Assembly (NCBI GenBank): GCA_948976265.1
Contig: CARFUA010000018.1
Location: 1-15,283 of the forward strand
Source: an uncultured Clostridia bacterium
Lineage (GTDB): Bacteria > Bacillota > Clostridia > TANB77 > CAG-508
Reading direction: 5' to 3'
Length of the DNA: 15,283 bases
In this document: one piece after another, positions 10,243 through 15,250 of the stretch
Numbering within the stretch: position 1 is the first letter of the stretch
Layout of the letters: every line of letters starts with the position of its first letter
Made by a program: the position numbers and the translations under genes
The notes under the pieces: generated by a model
What the model saw: the letters and a program-made list of their open reading frames with translations, nothing else
What the model was told of the DNA's origin: nothing
The model's database searches: none

Positions 10243-10282
10243 TCAACAGTTTTCTTCATTTTGTTGACAGAAATGTTGACAG
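10243..10282. promoter_or_regulatory. Operator-like cluster of TGTTGACAG repeats
   Basis: Two direct copies of TGTTGACAG (10262-10270 and 10274-10282) are three bases apart, and an inverted partial copy (TCAACAG, 10243-10249) faces them. They lie upstream of the split HNH gene, 60-100 bases from its start. The arrangement suits a repressor or an initiator protein; no such protein is in the window. A longer inverted repeat (ATCACTCA at 10294-10301, TGAGTGAT at 10331-10338) lies next to it. Confidence 0.35.
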
Positions 10283-10420
10283 TTTTGCATTTAATCACTC
10301 ACAGAGGTATATAAATTTACTTTAATTTTATGAGTGATACTCAAATTTACAAAATATATTATAGTTATTATACAGTAAGCAATAATTTTATTCAAGTAGT
10401 ACTTTGCTATAAGTGGCTAA

Positions 10421-10682
10421 AACCTATAAAAATGTCAAAATTTTATTTTGATATTTTTATAGGTTACCGTGGAAGAGTTTGAGAAACCGAGTAAGGTTTC
10501 TCATCAGTTTAGCTATTAAGCTAAACTGCATTATAACAATATGCCAATATTGTTATAACACGATTATAATATTCAAATAAAATAATGTAATTATTTTGTG
10601 GTATTGTTTAAATTTATTTAATCAATATGAATATTTAATCGTGCATAAAAGAATTATTAAGGAAAACTTTAGTTGTCCTTAA
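10421..10682. other. Tandem inverted-repeat field upstream of oriT
   Basis: Six consecutive hairpins occupy non-coding DNA with almost no spacer: 10421-10465 (AACCTATAAAAAT arms, continued by TCAAAA/TTTTGA); 10481-10502 (GAGAAACC arms); 10505-10528 (CAGTTTAGCT arms, loop ATTA); 10531-10558 (TTATAACAATAT arms, loop GCCA); 10559-10643, a 16-bp outer stem with one bulge enclosing two inner hairpins (10579-10597 and 10602-10627), cloverleaf-like; 10657-10682 (11-bp arms, one mismatch). None ends in a T-run, so they are not ordinary terminators. Candidates are a single-strand replication origin, extra relaxosome sites, or a folded RNA. The remainder of 10181-10810 holds only the operator-like repeats, oriT and the leader ORF. 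Confidence 0.6.
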
Positions 10683-10683
10683 T

Positions 10684-10723
10684 CACACGAACTTCTTTTG
10701 AAGTTCTAGTGTGTTAGAACTTC
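10684..10723 (+). other. oriT: oriT of the MobV/pMV158 type, nick site at 10713/10714
   Basis: The region reads TAGTGTG/TTA (10707-10716), identical to the MobM cleavage site of pMV158. As in pMV158, two mutually exclusive hairpins share one arm: GAACTTC (10689-10695) pairs with GAAGTTC (10700-10706), backed by CACAC (10684-10688) facing GTGTG (10709-10713); alternatively GAAGTTCTA (10700-10708) pairs with TAGAACTTC (10715-10723) around the nick. It lies about 90 bases upstream of the relaxase gene, the usual place for MobV systems. The match in both motif and layout makes this a confident call; nicking itself is inferred. Confidence 0.85.
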
Positions 10724-10763
10724 AAGAAAGTTATATATAGAAAAATCAAAGGAGGTATTTATT

Positions 10764-10793
10764 TTGCTTGAGCCTACGAAGGCTATCTTATAA
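10764..10793 (+). CDS. Putative 9-residue leader peptide before the relaxase
   Basis: AAAGGAGG (10748-10755), the strongest RBS near the relaxase gene, is followed after 8 bases by TTG and nine sense codons (MLEPTKAIL) then TAA. It contains a small hairpin (AGCCT 10771-10775, AGGCT 10780-10784, loop ACGA). It ends 17 bases before the relaxase ATG, whose own RBS (AAAAGG) is weaker. This fits a leader peptide or translation-coupling device. No homology supports it, so it rests on RBS spacing alone. Confidence 0.45.
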   Translation: MLEPTKAIL

Positions 10794-10810
10794 GAAAAGG
10801 AATAGAAAAA

Positions 10811-11770
10811 ATGAGTTATGCAATAATTAGAAATGCTAACTATAAAAAAGATAATCTTGCGGGATTATACAAACACAACGAAAGAAAAAATACAAACTAT
10901 TCTAATAAAGATATTAACAAAAATAATTCTATAAAAAACTATTCAATTAAACAATGCAATACTACTTATTCAAAGGCTATTAACGAACTAATTAAAACTA
11001 ATGATTTAAAATGTAGAATAACAAGTTATACTAATTTAGTTTGTGAATTTATTATTACTTCTGACAAAGAATTCTTTGAAGAAATTGGAGAAGAAGAAAC
11101 AAAAAGATATTTTCAAACAGCCTACAACTTTGTTGCAAATTATAAAAATCTAGGAGAACAATATATTTTATCTGCAAAAGTTCATTTAGACGAAAGTACA
11201 CCCCATCTACATTTAGTGTTTACTCCAGTTATTCAAACTAAAGATAAAAACGGAAATCAAGTCAAAAAAATTGCTTGTAGTGAATATTGGAAAGGCAAAG
11301 ACAGTTATAAAAAACTACAAGATAATTTCTATAAATATATTACTGAAAATGGATTTAATTTAGAACGTGGCAAAGAACGAGAAGTCGAACATTTAAGCAC
11401 AGAAAAATTAAAGCAAGTTACTAACTACGAAAATATAAAATATGAATTAACGCAAGAAGAAATACAGCCATTAGAAACTAAAAATACAGCTTTAATATTA
11501 GCACAGAATAAAAAATTAGCTAAGTATGTAAATAAACTAAAATTGCATTTAAGCAAGTCTTATACTGCAATAGAAACCGTGAATAAATTACAAAAGCAAA
11601 ATACTGATTTGCAATATGAAAATCAAGAATTAAAAAGAGAAAATCATAAATTAAAGAATTACATAAATAAAACTTTTGAAGTTGTAAAACACCTTTTTAA
11701 TTTTCCTTTAGATACTTTTAAGCGATTAGTTGATAATTTTGTAAAAAGTTTTGATAAAGATAATTTGTAA
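10811..11770 (+). CDS. mobV: MobV-family relaxase (Mob_Pre)
   Basis: Relaxase that nicks oriT and pilots single-stranded DNA into a recipient, using a conjugation apparatus supplied by another element. 319 residues. The N-terminal MSYAIIRN is followed by KHNER, placing His22 where MobM of pMV158 has its catalytic His22, and by YSNKDIN. The metal-binding motif HLDESTPHLH is at residues 125-134, and LERGKERE follows at about 184-191. Residues about 225-290 are a charged coiled coil (NTDLQYENQELKRENHKLK). It is shorter than MobM (about 494 residues) but the nuclease domain is complete. The cognate oriT lies just upstream. No transfer genes are seen, so the element is mobilisable, not self-transmissible, as far as visible. 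Its 3' end meets the cassette array tail to tail. Confidence 0.92.
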   Translation: MSYAIIRNANYKKDNLAGLYKHNERKNTNYSNKDINKNNSIKNYSIKQCNTTYSKAINELIKTNDLKCRITSYTNLVCEFIITSDKEFFEEIGEEETKRYFQTAYNFVANYKNLGEQYILSAKVHLDESTPHLHLVFTPVIQTKDKNGNQVKKIACSEYWKGKDSYKKLQDNFYKYITENGFNLERGKEREVEHLSTEKLKQVTNYENIKYELTQEEIQPLETKNTALILAQNKKLAKYVNKLKLHLSKSYTAIETVNKLQKQNTDLQYENQELKRENHKLKNYINKTFEVVKHLFNFPLDTFKRLVDNFVKSFDKDNL

Positions 11771-11775
11771 AATAT

Positions 11776-11809
11776 TAGAGCAGATAATTACTATAAATTA
11801 TCTGCTCTA
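11776..11809. terminator. 14-bp palindrome between relaxase gene and cassette array
   Basis: TAGAGCAGATAATT (11776-11789) and its exact complement (11796-11809) flank a six-base loop. It starts five bases after the relaxase stop and ends one base before the first array element. It may be a bidirectional terminator for the convergent transcripts, although neither side has a strong T-run (the - strand side continues ATATTTTAC). It also marks the outer boundary of the array, so a role in recombination is possible. Confidence 0.6.
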
Positions 11810-11810
11810 T

Positions 11811-11823
11811 AACTTGTAATTTA
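11811..11823 (-). repeat. Array element, copy 1 (terminal)
   Basis: Core TTGTAATTT at 11814-11822; its last bases form the TAA stop of the alpha/beta hydrolase gene. Beside the 14-bp palindrome at 11776-11809. Flanking arms are only weakly complementary. Confidence 0.75.
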
Positions 11824-12561
11824 GCGAACTAATCTCTTTATTCTCTCAACATAATCATCTGCATGATTTATGCTAATATCCCCATGATAATATCCTTGTA
11901 GTACATCAAGTTCACTATTTGGTATTAAATTAGCAATTTTAGTTGCCGATTTTTTCATAATAGGTCTTTCTTTGCTTCCTACCAATACAAGCACTTTTGC
12001 TCTAGTATGTGATAAAGTATCTTTTACTTCATAACTAGAATTTGACTTCATAAAAGCAATTAAATTATCTTTTGTAATTTTACAAGTATCTTCATAATAC
12101 ATATCAAACAAACTGTTTTTAAGTTTTAAACTTTTAAACTGTAGTTTTGAAAACCATTTTTTACTTATTAAACAATATGATAAATTAAATGTTGGCTCTA
12201 TCATTTTATAAGTAAAATTCATAGGAATTGCCAAAGCACTTTCAACAATAGCATATTCACATATATTGGGATTTTTAGATAGTATTTCTAACAATATTTG
12301 TCCTCCTAATGATAATCCTCCAATTAGTTTTACTTTTCCATTATAATTATCATTTATAAAATTTATTATTTCTAAAGCATTACTTTCAATGGAAGTAAAA
12401 TTTGTATCACTATTCGAATGTCCGTCTAGTATAGGGATAACTATGTGAAATTCATCTTCAAGCAATCCTATTTCATCTATATAATTCCACCAAGAAAGAC
12501 CGCCACCATGCAATAAAATTATAGTATCATTATTCTTTGATCCATATTCTTTATATTCCAT
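11821..12561 (-). CDS. Alpha/beta hydrolase
   Basis: 246 residues with the alpha/beta-hydrolase layout: strand TIILLHGGG (His18-Gly21, oxyanion loop), IPILDGHSNSD, the nucleophile elbow GLSLGG with Ser84, an acid-loop candidate in VLVLVGSKERP, and a C-terminal His in GYYHGDISINHADDY. A cap-like insert runs about 105-185. Such proteins are esterases, lipases or related hydrolases; the substrate cannot be told. There is no signal peptide, so it is cytosolic. ATG at 12561 follows GAGG by a short spacer. It is the last gene of the array in transcription order, and its stop codon is part of element copy 1. Confidence 0.88.
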   Translation of the reverse strand: MEYKEYGSKNNDTIILLHGGGLSWWNYIDEIGLLEDEFHIVIPILDGHSNSDTNFTSIESNALEIINFINDNYNGKVKLIGGLSLGGQILLEILSKNPNICEYAIVESALAIPMNFTYKMIEPTFNLSYCLISKKWFSKLQFKSLKLKNSLFDMYYEDTCKITKDNLIAFMKSNSSYEVKDTLSHTRAKVLVLVGSKERPIMKKSATKIANLIPNSELDVLQGYYHGDISINHADDYVERIKRLVR

Positions 12562-12572
12562 CTTACACCTCT

Positions 12573-12585
12573 AGATTGTAATTTA
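12573..12585 (-). repeat. Array element, copy 2
   Basis: Core TTGTAATTT at 12576-12584, overlapping the TAA stop of the DUF3781 gene (12583-12585). The hydrolase RBS (GAGG) follows at once. As in copy 1, the stop codon abuts the core directly. Confidence 0.75.
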
Positions 12586-12828
12586 GTGAATAGTATGTGC
12601 TGTAATAATCGTATAACTGTATGAGTTAATAGTTATCTTTATATTATCAATTTCACAATACCAATTCTTGCCTTGTTTATATATATTACATTTTTTATCT
12701 AAAACTTTATTTTTGCAATAATCAACTACATCATTTGTATCTAGTTTAAGATTTTTCTTAATTCTATCTATACCCATTTTTGTAGTATGAACTTTATCTA
12801 TATTTAATAACAATATCTCTTTATTCAT
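12583..12828 (-). CDS. DUF3781 family protein
   Basis: 81 residues. The pattern LLxNIDKVHTTKMGIDRIKKNL, DTNDVVDYCKNKV, GKNWYCEIDNIKITINSYSYTIITAH matches my memory of the DUF3781 family of small Firmicute proteins, whose function is unknown. It has no membrane segment or signal peptide. ATG at 12828 has GGAG upstream. Neighbours share only the cassette layout with it. Confidence 0.75.
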   Translation of the reverse strand: MNKEILLLNIDKVHTTKMGIDRIKKNLKLDTNDVVDYCKNKVLDKKCNIYKQGKNWYCEIDNIKITINSYSYTIITAHTIH

Positions 12829-12844
12829 AAACTATCAACTCCAT

Positions 12845-12863
12845 AAATTGTAATTTTGTGTTA
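12845..12863 (-). repeat. Array element, copy 3
   Basis: Core TTGTAATTT at 12848-12856, four bases from the TAA stop (12861-12863) of the next upstream gene. Arms are weak (TAA/TTA). Confidence 0.75.
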
Positions 12864-13097
12864 CTTTGTATTTGCTTTTATTGTATTTTTACTTTTTCTA
12901 TATAATATAAAACTAACAGCAAAAACTAATAATGGTGGTACTATCAATTTTATAGGACTTCCATTTACTATAAATTTGACAGGGCTATCATCTCCTAAAG
13001 CAGTACACATTAAACCTGCTATAAATACAAATGCTGATATATTTGATAGTATTAAAAATATATTCTTTTTTATAGTTTCTTTCCTTAAATTAAACAT
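12861..13097 (-). CDS. Small membrane protein, two transmembrane helices
   Basis: 78 residues. A basic start (MFNLRKETIKKN) is followed by a membrane helix at about 13-32 (IFLILSNISAFVFIAGLMCT), a short polar loop (ALGDDSPVKFIVNGSP), a second helix at about 48-65 (IKLIVPPLLVFAVSFIL) and a basic tail. No family recognised. AGGAG lies eleven bases before the ATG. The opposite-strand ORF over the same bases (12856-13146) lacks an RBS and is a shadow. Confidence 0.75.
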   Translation of the reverse strand: MFNLRKETIKKNIFLILSNISAFVFIAGLMCTALGDDSPVKFIVNGSPIKLIVPPLLVFAVSFILYRKSKNTIKANTK

Positions 13098-13118
13098 ATT
13101 TAATCACACTCCTAATTT

Positions 13119-13135
13119 GACTTGTAGTTTGTCTA
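13119..13135 (-). repeat. Array element, copy 4 (variant core)
   Basis: Core TTGTAGTTT at 13122-13130, the only copy with G in the centre. The core is exactly the loop between complementary arms GAC (13119-13121) and GTC (13131-13133). The TAG stop of the 47-residue ORF (13133-13135) abuts it. Confidence 0.7.
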
Positions 13136-13276
13136 TTTTACTATAAATCTATAAATTGCATAAACTACCCATATAAGCCAAGAATATGCCCAAGCCTTAA
13201 ATATAATGCTTACTGTTAGATATACAATAGCAACTATTATTGCTATTATCCAATTCATCATTTTTTTCTTATCCAT
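13133..13276 (-). CDS. 47-residue membrane protein
   Basis: A small gene fills an otherwise empty gap between elements 4 and 5. ATG at 13276 is preceded by GAGGAGG at a good distance; it ends in TAG at 13133. The product starts MDKKKMMNWIIAIIVAIV, with one hydrophobic helix at about 8-25 (WIIAIIVAIVYLTVSIIF) and a second aromatic-rich one at about 28-44 (WAYSWLIWVVYAIYRFIV), ending in K. Basic residues lie at both ends. No family recognised. Strong RBS and correct cassette position make it likely real. Confidence 0.75.
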   Translation of the reverse strand: MDKKKMMNWIIAIIVAIVYLTVSIIFKAWAYSWLIWVVYAIYRFIVK

Positions 13277-13293
13277 TATTTTATACCTCCTCG

Positions 13294-13313
13294 ATAGATT
13301 GTAATTTGTATTA
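13294..13313 (-). repeat. Array element, copy 5
   Basis: Core TTGTAATTT at 13299-13307, three bases from the TAA stop at 13311-13313. Short arms ATA/TAT flank it. Followed by GAGGAGG and the ATG of the 47-residue gene. Confidence 0.72.
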
Positions 13314-13949
13314 TACTAAAATTCTAAATACAAAAGCTAATAATAATGCTATTAGTAAATTATAAACACTATTTTTAGGACTTACATATAGCACTAATAT
13401 TGCTCCTATAAATAAAATTGTATCAATTATACTTTTAAAATAAAAATACCACATACCTATACTAAAAGATAATATAAACATTACTGCCAGTATCAAACTA
13501 CTAATCATAAGTGATATTTTATTTTTACTTTTTGCATACCAACAAATAAATGCAAGTATAGGAGATATTGATGTTATCGTGTACCAAATCATCATATAAC
13601 TTTTTGGATTAAAACCACTAACACATATTGTATATAAATGATAACTTACTGTCATTCCTATAAATAATAAGAATACATTTAAACTTGCTCTTAACGGTGT
13701 CTTACTAAATACAGAAATTGTAATAGCAATAAATATCCATATTCCCAATTCAGAGAATACATTTCCTAAATCTAAAATGCCTAATATGTGTTGCCACCAT
13801 ACTGTATCATCAATACTTAAATTATCTAGCCATTTAGAAAATATCCCCAATATTATTCCTAATAAAAATATTAAACTTGTATTTATAATCTTCCTACTTA
13901 ATTTTAGATTCTTATCAGGTATTCTAATTTTTTCTAAAACTTCTTTCAT
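13311..13949 (-). CDS. Polytopic membrane protein, DUF6518-like
   Basis: 212 residues with about six or seven hydrophobic helices, at roughly 25-40, 65-85, 90-108, 120-138, 146-165, 170-187 and 195-211. Signatures include LGIILGIFSKWLD, LGIWIFIAITISVFSKTPLRASLNVFLLFIGMTVSYHLY and SPILAFICWYAKSKNK. These resemble DUF6518 proteins as I remember them, a family of unknown function; the assignment needs a profile search. GGAG lies five bases before the ATG. It is the longest membrane gene in the array. Confidence 0.7.
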   Translation of the reverse strand: MKEVLEKIRIPDKNLKLSRKIINTSLIFLLGIILGIFSKWLDNLSIDDTVWWQHILGILDLGNVFSELGIWIFIAITISVFSKTPLRASLNVFLLFIGMTVSYHLYTICVSGFNPKSYMMIWYTITSISPILAFICWYAKSKNKISLMISSLILAVMFILSFSIGMWYFYFKSIIDTILFIGAILVLYVSPKNSVYNLLIALLLAFVFRILV

Positions 13950-13965
13950 TTTTGCTCCATTCTAA

Positions 13966-13985
13966 AAATTGTAATTTTGCAATTA
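13966..13985 (-). repeat. Array element, copy 6
   Basis: Core TTGTAATTT at 13969-13977. Perfect arms AATTG (13967-13971) and CAATT (13980-13984) enclose an 8-base loop. Same geometry as copy 8, with a C-G to T-A pair change in the stem. Ends in the TAA stop at 13983-13985. Confidence 0.78.
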
Positions 13986-14402
13986 CTTAATATCAAAATT
14001 TTCTGTTTTCAAATCACAATAATATCTACCACTTGTTGCAGTAAATTTTAAAACACAATAATCTGGATCAGTTACACCTTTTTTATAAAAAATTGTATCT
14101 CCCTTTTTCCAAATCATATTTTTGGTTTCTTGGTCTGTTAAAATTTCCATTTTTCCTTTTAGCATAACACCAACATATTTAATTAGTCCTTTGTGATAAA
14201 AATAAATACTAGCATTTGGATTACTTTTATATTGATTAACCCTCATAGATGAAGTGTTAGTAGAAAAGTAAAATTCTTTTAAACTGTTTCTTTTTCTAGG
14301 TTTTAGCATTGCTTTTACATTAGGATAGTTTTCATCATCAATAGAACATATAAAACTAACCTTTTGTTTATCAATAAATTTCTCAATTTTCTTTAAATCC
14401 AT
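13983..14402 (-). CDS. Pyridoxamine 5'-phosphate oxidase-like split-barrel protein
   Basis: 139 residues from ATG at 14402, preceded by AAGTGAG. An upstream TTG at 14423 is open in frame but lies inside element copy 7, so I prefer the ATG. The split-barrel flavin-binding fold shows in KVSFICSIDDENYPNVKAM, EFYFSTNTSSMRVNQYKSNPNASIYFYH, YVGVMLKGKMEIL and DYCVLKFTATSGRYY, similar to the general-stress-protein-26/PNPOx-like group. These bind FMN, F420 or haem; the reaction is not predictable. It is much shorter than true PdxH, so a role in vitamin B6 synthesis is unlikely. Confidence 0.82.
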   Translation of the reverse strand: MDLKKIEKFIDKQKVSFICSIDDENYPNVKAMLKPRKRNSLKEFYFSTNTSSMRVNQYKSNPNASIYFYHKGLIKYVGVMLKGKMEILTDQETKNMIWKKGDTIFYKKGVTDPDYCVLKFTATSGRYYCDLKTENFDIK

Positions 14403-14421
14403 AATACTTAATCTCACTTTC

Positions 14422-14441
14422 AACTTGTAATTTCACAGTTA
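14422..14441 (-). repeat. Array element, copy 7
   Basis: Core TTGTAATTT at 14425-14433. Arms AACT (14422-14425) and AGTT (14437-14440) continue inward as GT (14427-14428) with AC (14435-14436), leaving a single unpaired T at 14426. Ends at the TAA stop (14439-14441) of the acetyltransferase gene. Confidence 0.77.
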
Positions 14442-14948
14442 GATATTATATTCAAATCCAACTTCTAAATATTCTTTTTCTCCTATTTCTATTGCTCTTT
14501 CCTTAATAATTTTACCACCCATTTTCGTATAAAACTTTTTAGATGGCTCATTATCTTTTAAACACCATAATATCATTTTTGTCTTATTTTTGCTTTTAAA
14601 CTCATTTATAACAAATTGAAATAATTGTGTTCCTATACCCTTGTATTTTAAGTTTGGTTTAACATATAGTGCCAATAATTCGCAATCTATATTTGATATA
14701 TTTTGTGTAAATTTACCACTATCTATATATCTACAAAATCCAATTACTTCATTATTTATTTCTGCAACTATAAAACCATTTTCTTTATAGTCATTACTTC
14801 TTTTCTTTATTCTTTCATCTCTATTCATTGAATTTAAAACATTATCGTCAACTATTCCTTTATATGCTGATTTCCAACCATCTATTTGAATATCTACAAC
14901 ACTTGGAATATCTTTTTCTTCAATATTTCTAATTATAATGTTTTCCAT
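14439..14948 (-). CDS. GNAT-family N-acetyltransferase
   Basis: 169 residues. It transfers an acetyl group from acetyl-CoA to an unknown amine. Family features: N-terminal strand IIIRNIEEKDIPSVVDIQIDGW, VAEINNEVIGFCRY, and motif A LLALYVKPNLKYKGIGTQLFQFV, with the pyrophosphate loop K-Y-K-G-I-G at 101-106, followed by WCLKDNEPSKKFYTKMGGK (motif B) and a C-terminal Glu/Tyr-rich strand. Full length for the family; cytosolic. GNAT genes are common cargo of integron cassettes, which fits the setting but does not show the substrate. Confidence 0.92.
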   Translation of the reverse strand: MENIIIRNIEEKDIPSVVDIQIDGWKSAYKGIVDDNVLNSMNRDERIKKRSNDYKENGFIVAEINNEVIGFCRYIDSGKFTQNISNIDCELLALYVKPNLKYKGIGTQLFQFVINEFKSKNKTKMILWCLKDNEPSKKFYTKMGGKIIKERAIEIGEKEYLEVGFEYNI

Positions 14949-14964
14949 ACTTTATCACTCTTTC

Positions 14965-14984
14965 AAACTGTAATTTTGCAGTTA
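14965..14984 (-). repeat. Array element, copy 8
   Basis: Core CTGTAATTT at 14968-14976. Perfect arms AACTG (14966-14970) and CAGTT (14979-14983) enclose an 8-base loop identical in length and sequence to that of copy 6. Ends in the TAA stop at 14982-14984. Confidence 0.78.
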
Positions 14985-15206
14985 CTTTACATTATTGCTA
15001 TTATCTTTTTTTATTGCTGAACCGATTGCCATACCCAAAAGCATACCAATACACATTCCAATCCCTATACAAGTACCTATATTTTTTACTAGACTTCCTA
15101 CTACTACACCACCTGTTACTCCAAAGCACATTCCTAAACTCATTCCTATTGCCATATAGCTTTCTTCTTTTTCTTCGTTAATTTGTGTCTTTTTTTCTTT
15201 ATCCAT
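14982..15206 (-). CDS. Glycine-zipper membrane protein
   Basis: 74 residues: a charged N-terminus (MDKEKKTQINEEKEES), then two Gly-rich helices (about 18-39 and 43-66) with GMSLGMCFGVTGGVVVGS and GIGMCIGMLLGMAIGSAI, and a polar tail. Regular small-x3-small spacing indicates a glycine-zipper hairpin that packs or oligomerises in the membrane. Function unknown. AAAGGAG lies eleven bases before the ATG. Confidence 0.8.
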   Translation of the reverse strand: MDKEKKTQINEEKEESYMAIGMSLGMCFGVTGGVVVGSLVKNIGTCIGIGMCIGMLLGMAIGSAIKKDNSNNVK

Positions 15207-15225
15207 AAATTTTACATCTCCTTTA

Positions 15226-15246
15226 TATATTGTAATTTTATAGTTA
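15226..15246 (-). repeat. Array element, copy 9
   Basis: Core TTGTAATTT at 15230-15238, exactly the loop between TATA (15226-15229) and TATA (15239-15242). It separates the glycine-zipper gene from a further gene at the window edge, so the array continues to the right. Confidence 0.72.
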
Positions 15247-15250
15247 CCTA

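Noticed and set aside
12856..13146. + strand ORF opposite the 78-residue membrane protein
   Set aside because: No RBS, and it overlaps two better - strand genes that fit the array pattern.
11811..15246. Junction elements as classical integron attC sites
   Set aside because: None of the nine carries the RYYYAAC and GTTRRRY core ends in the right place, and no intI-like gene or attI is visible. Only the architecture is similar.
11811..15246. CRISPR array
   Set aside because: The repeats are very short, their arms vary, and they are 177-762 bp apart with genes in between; there are no uniform spacers.
11811..15246. Junction elements as simple rho-independent terminators
   Set aside because: Stems are at most five or six bp, G+C-poor and without a T-run, and they lie between co-directional genes that lack promoters.
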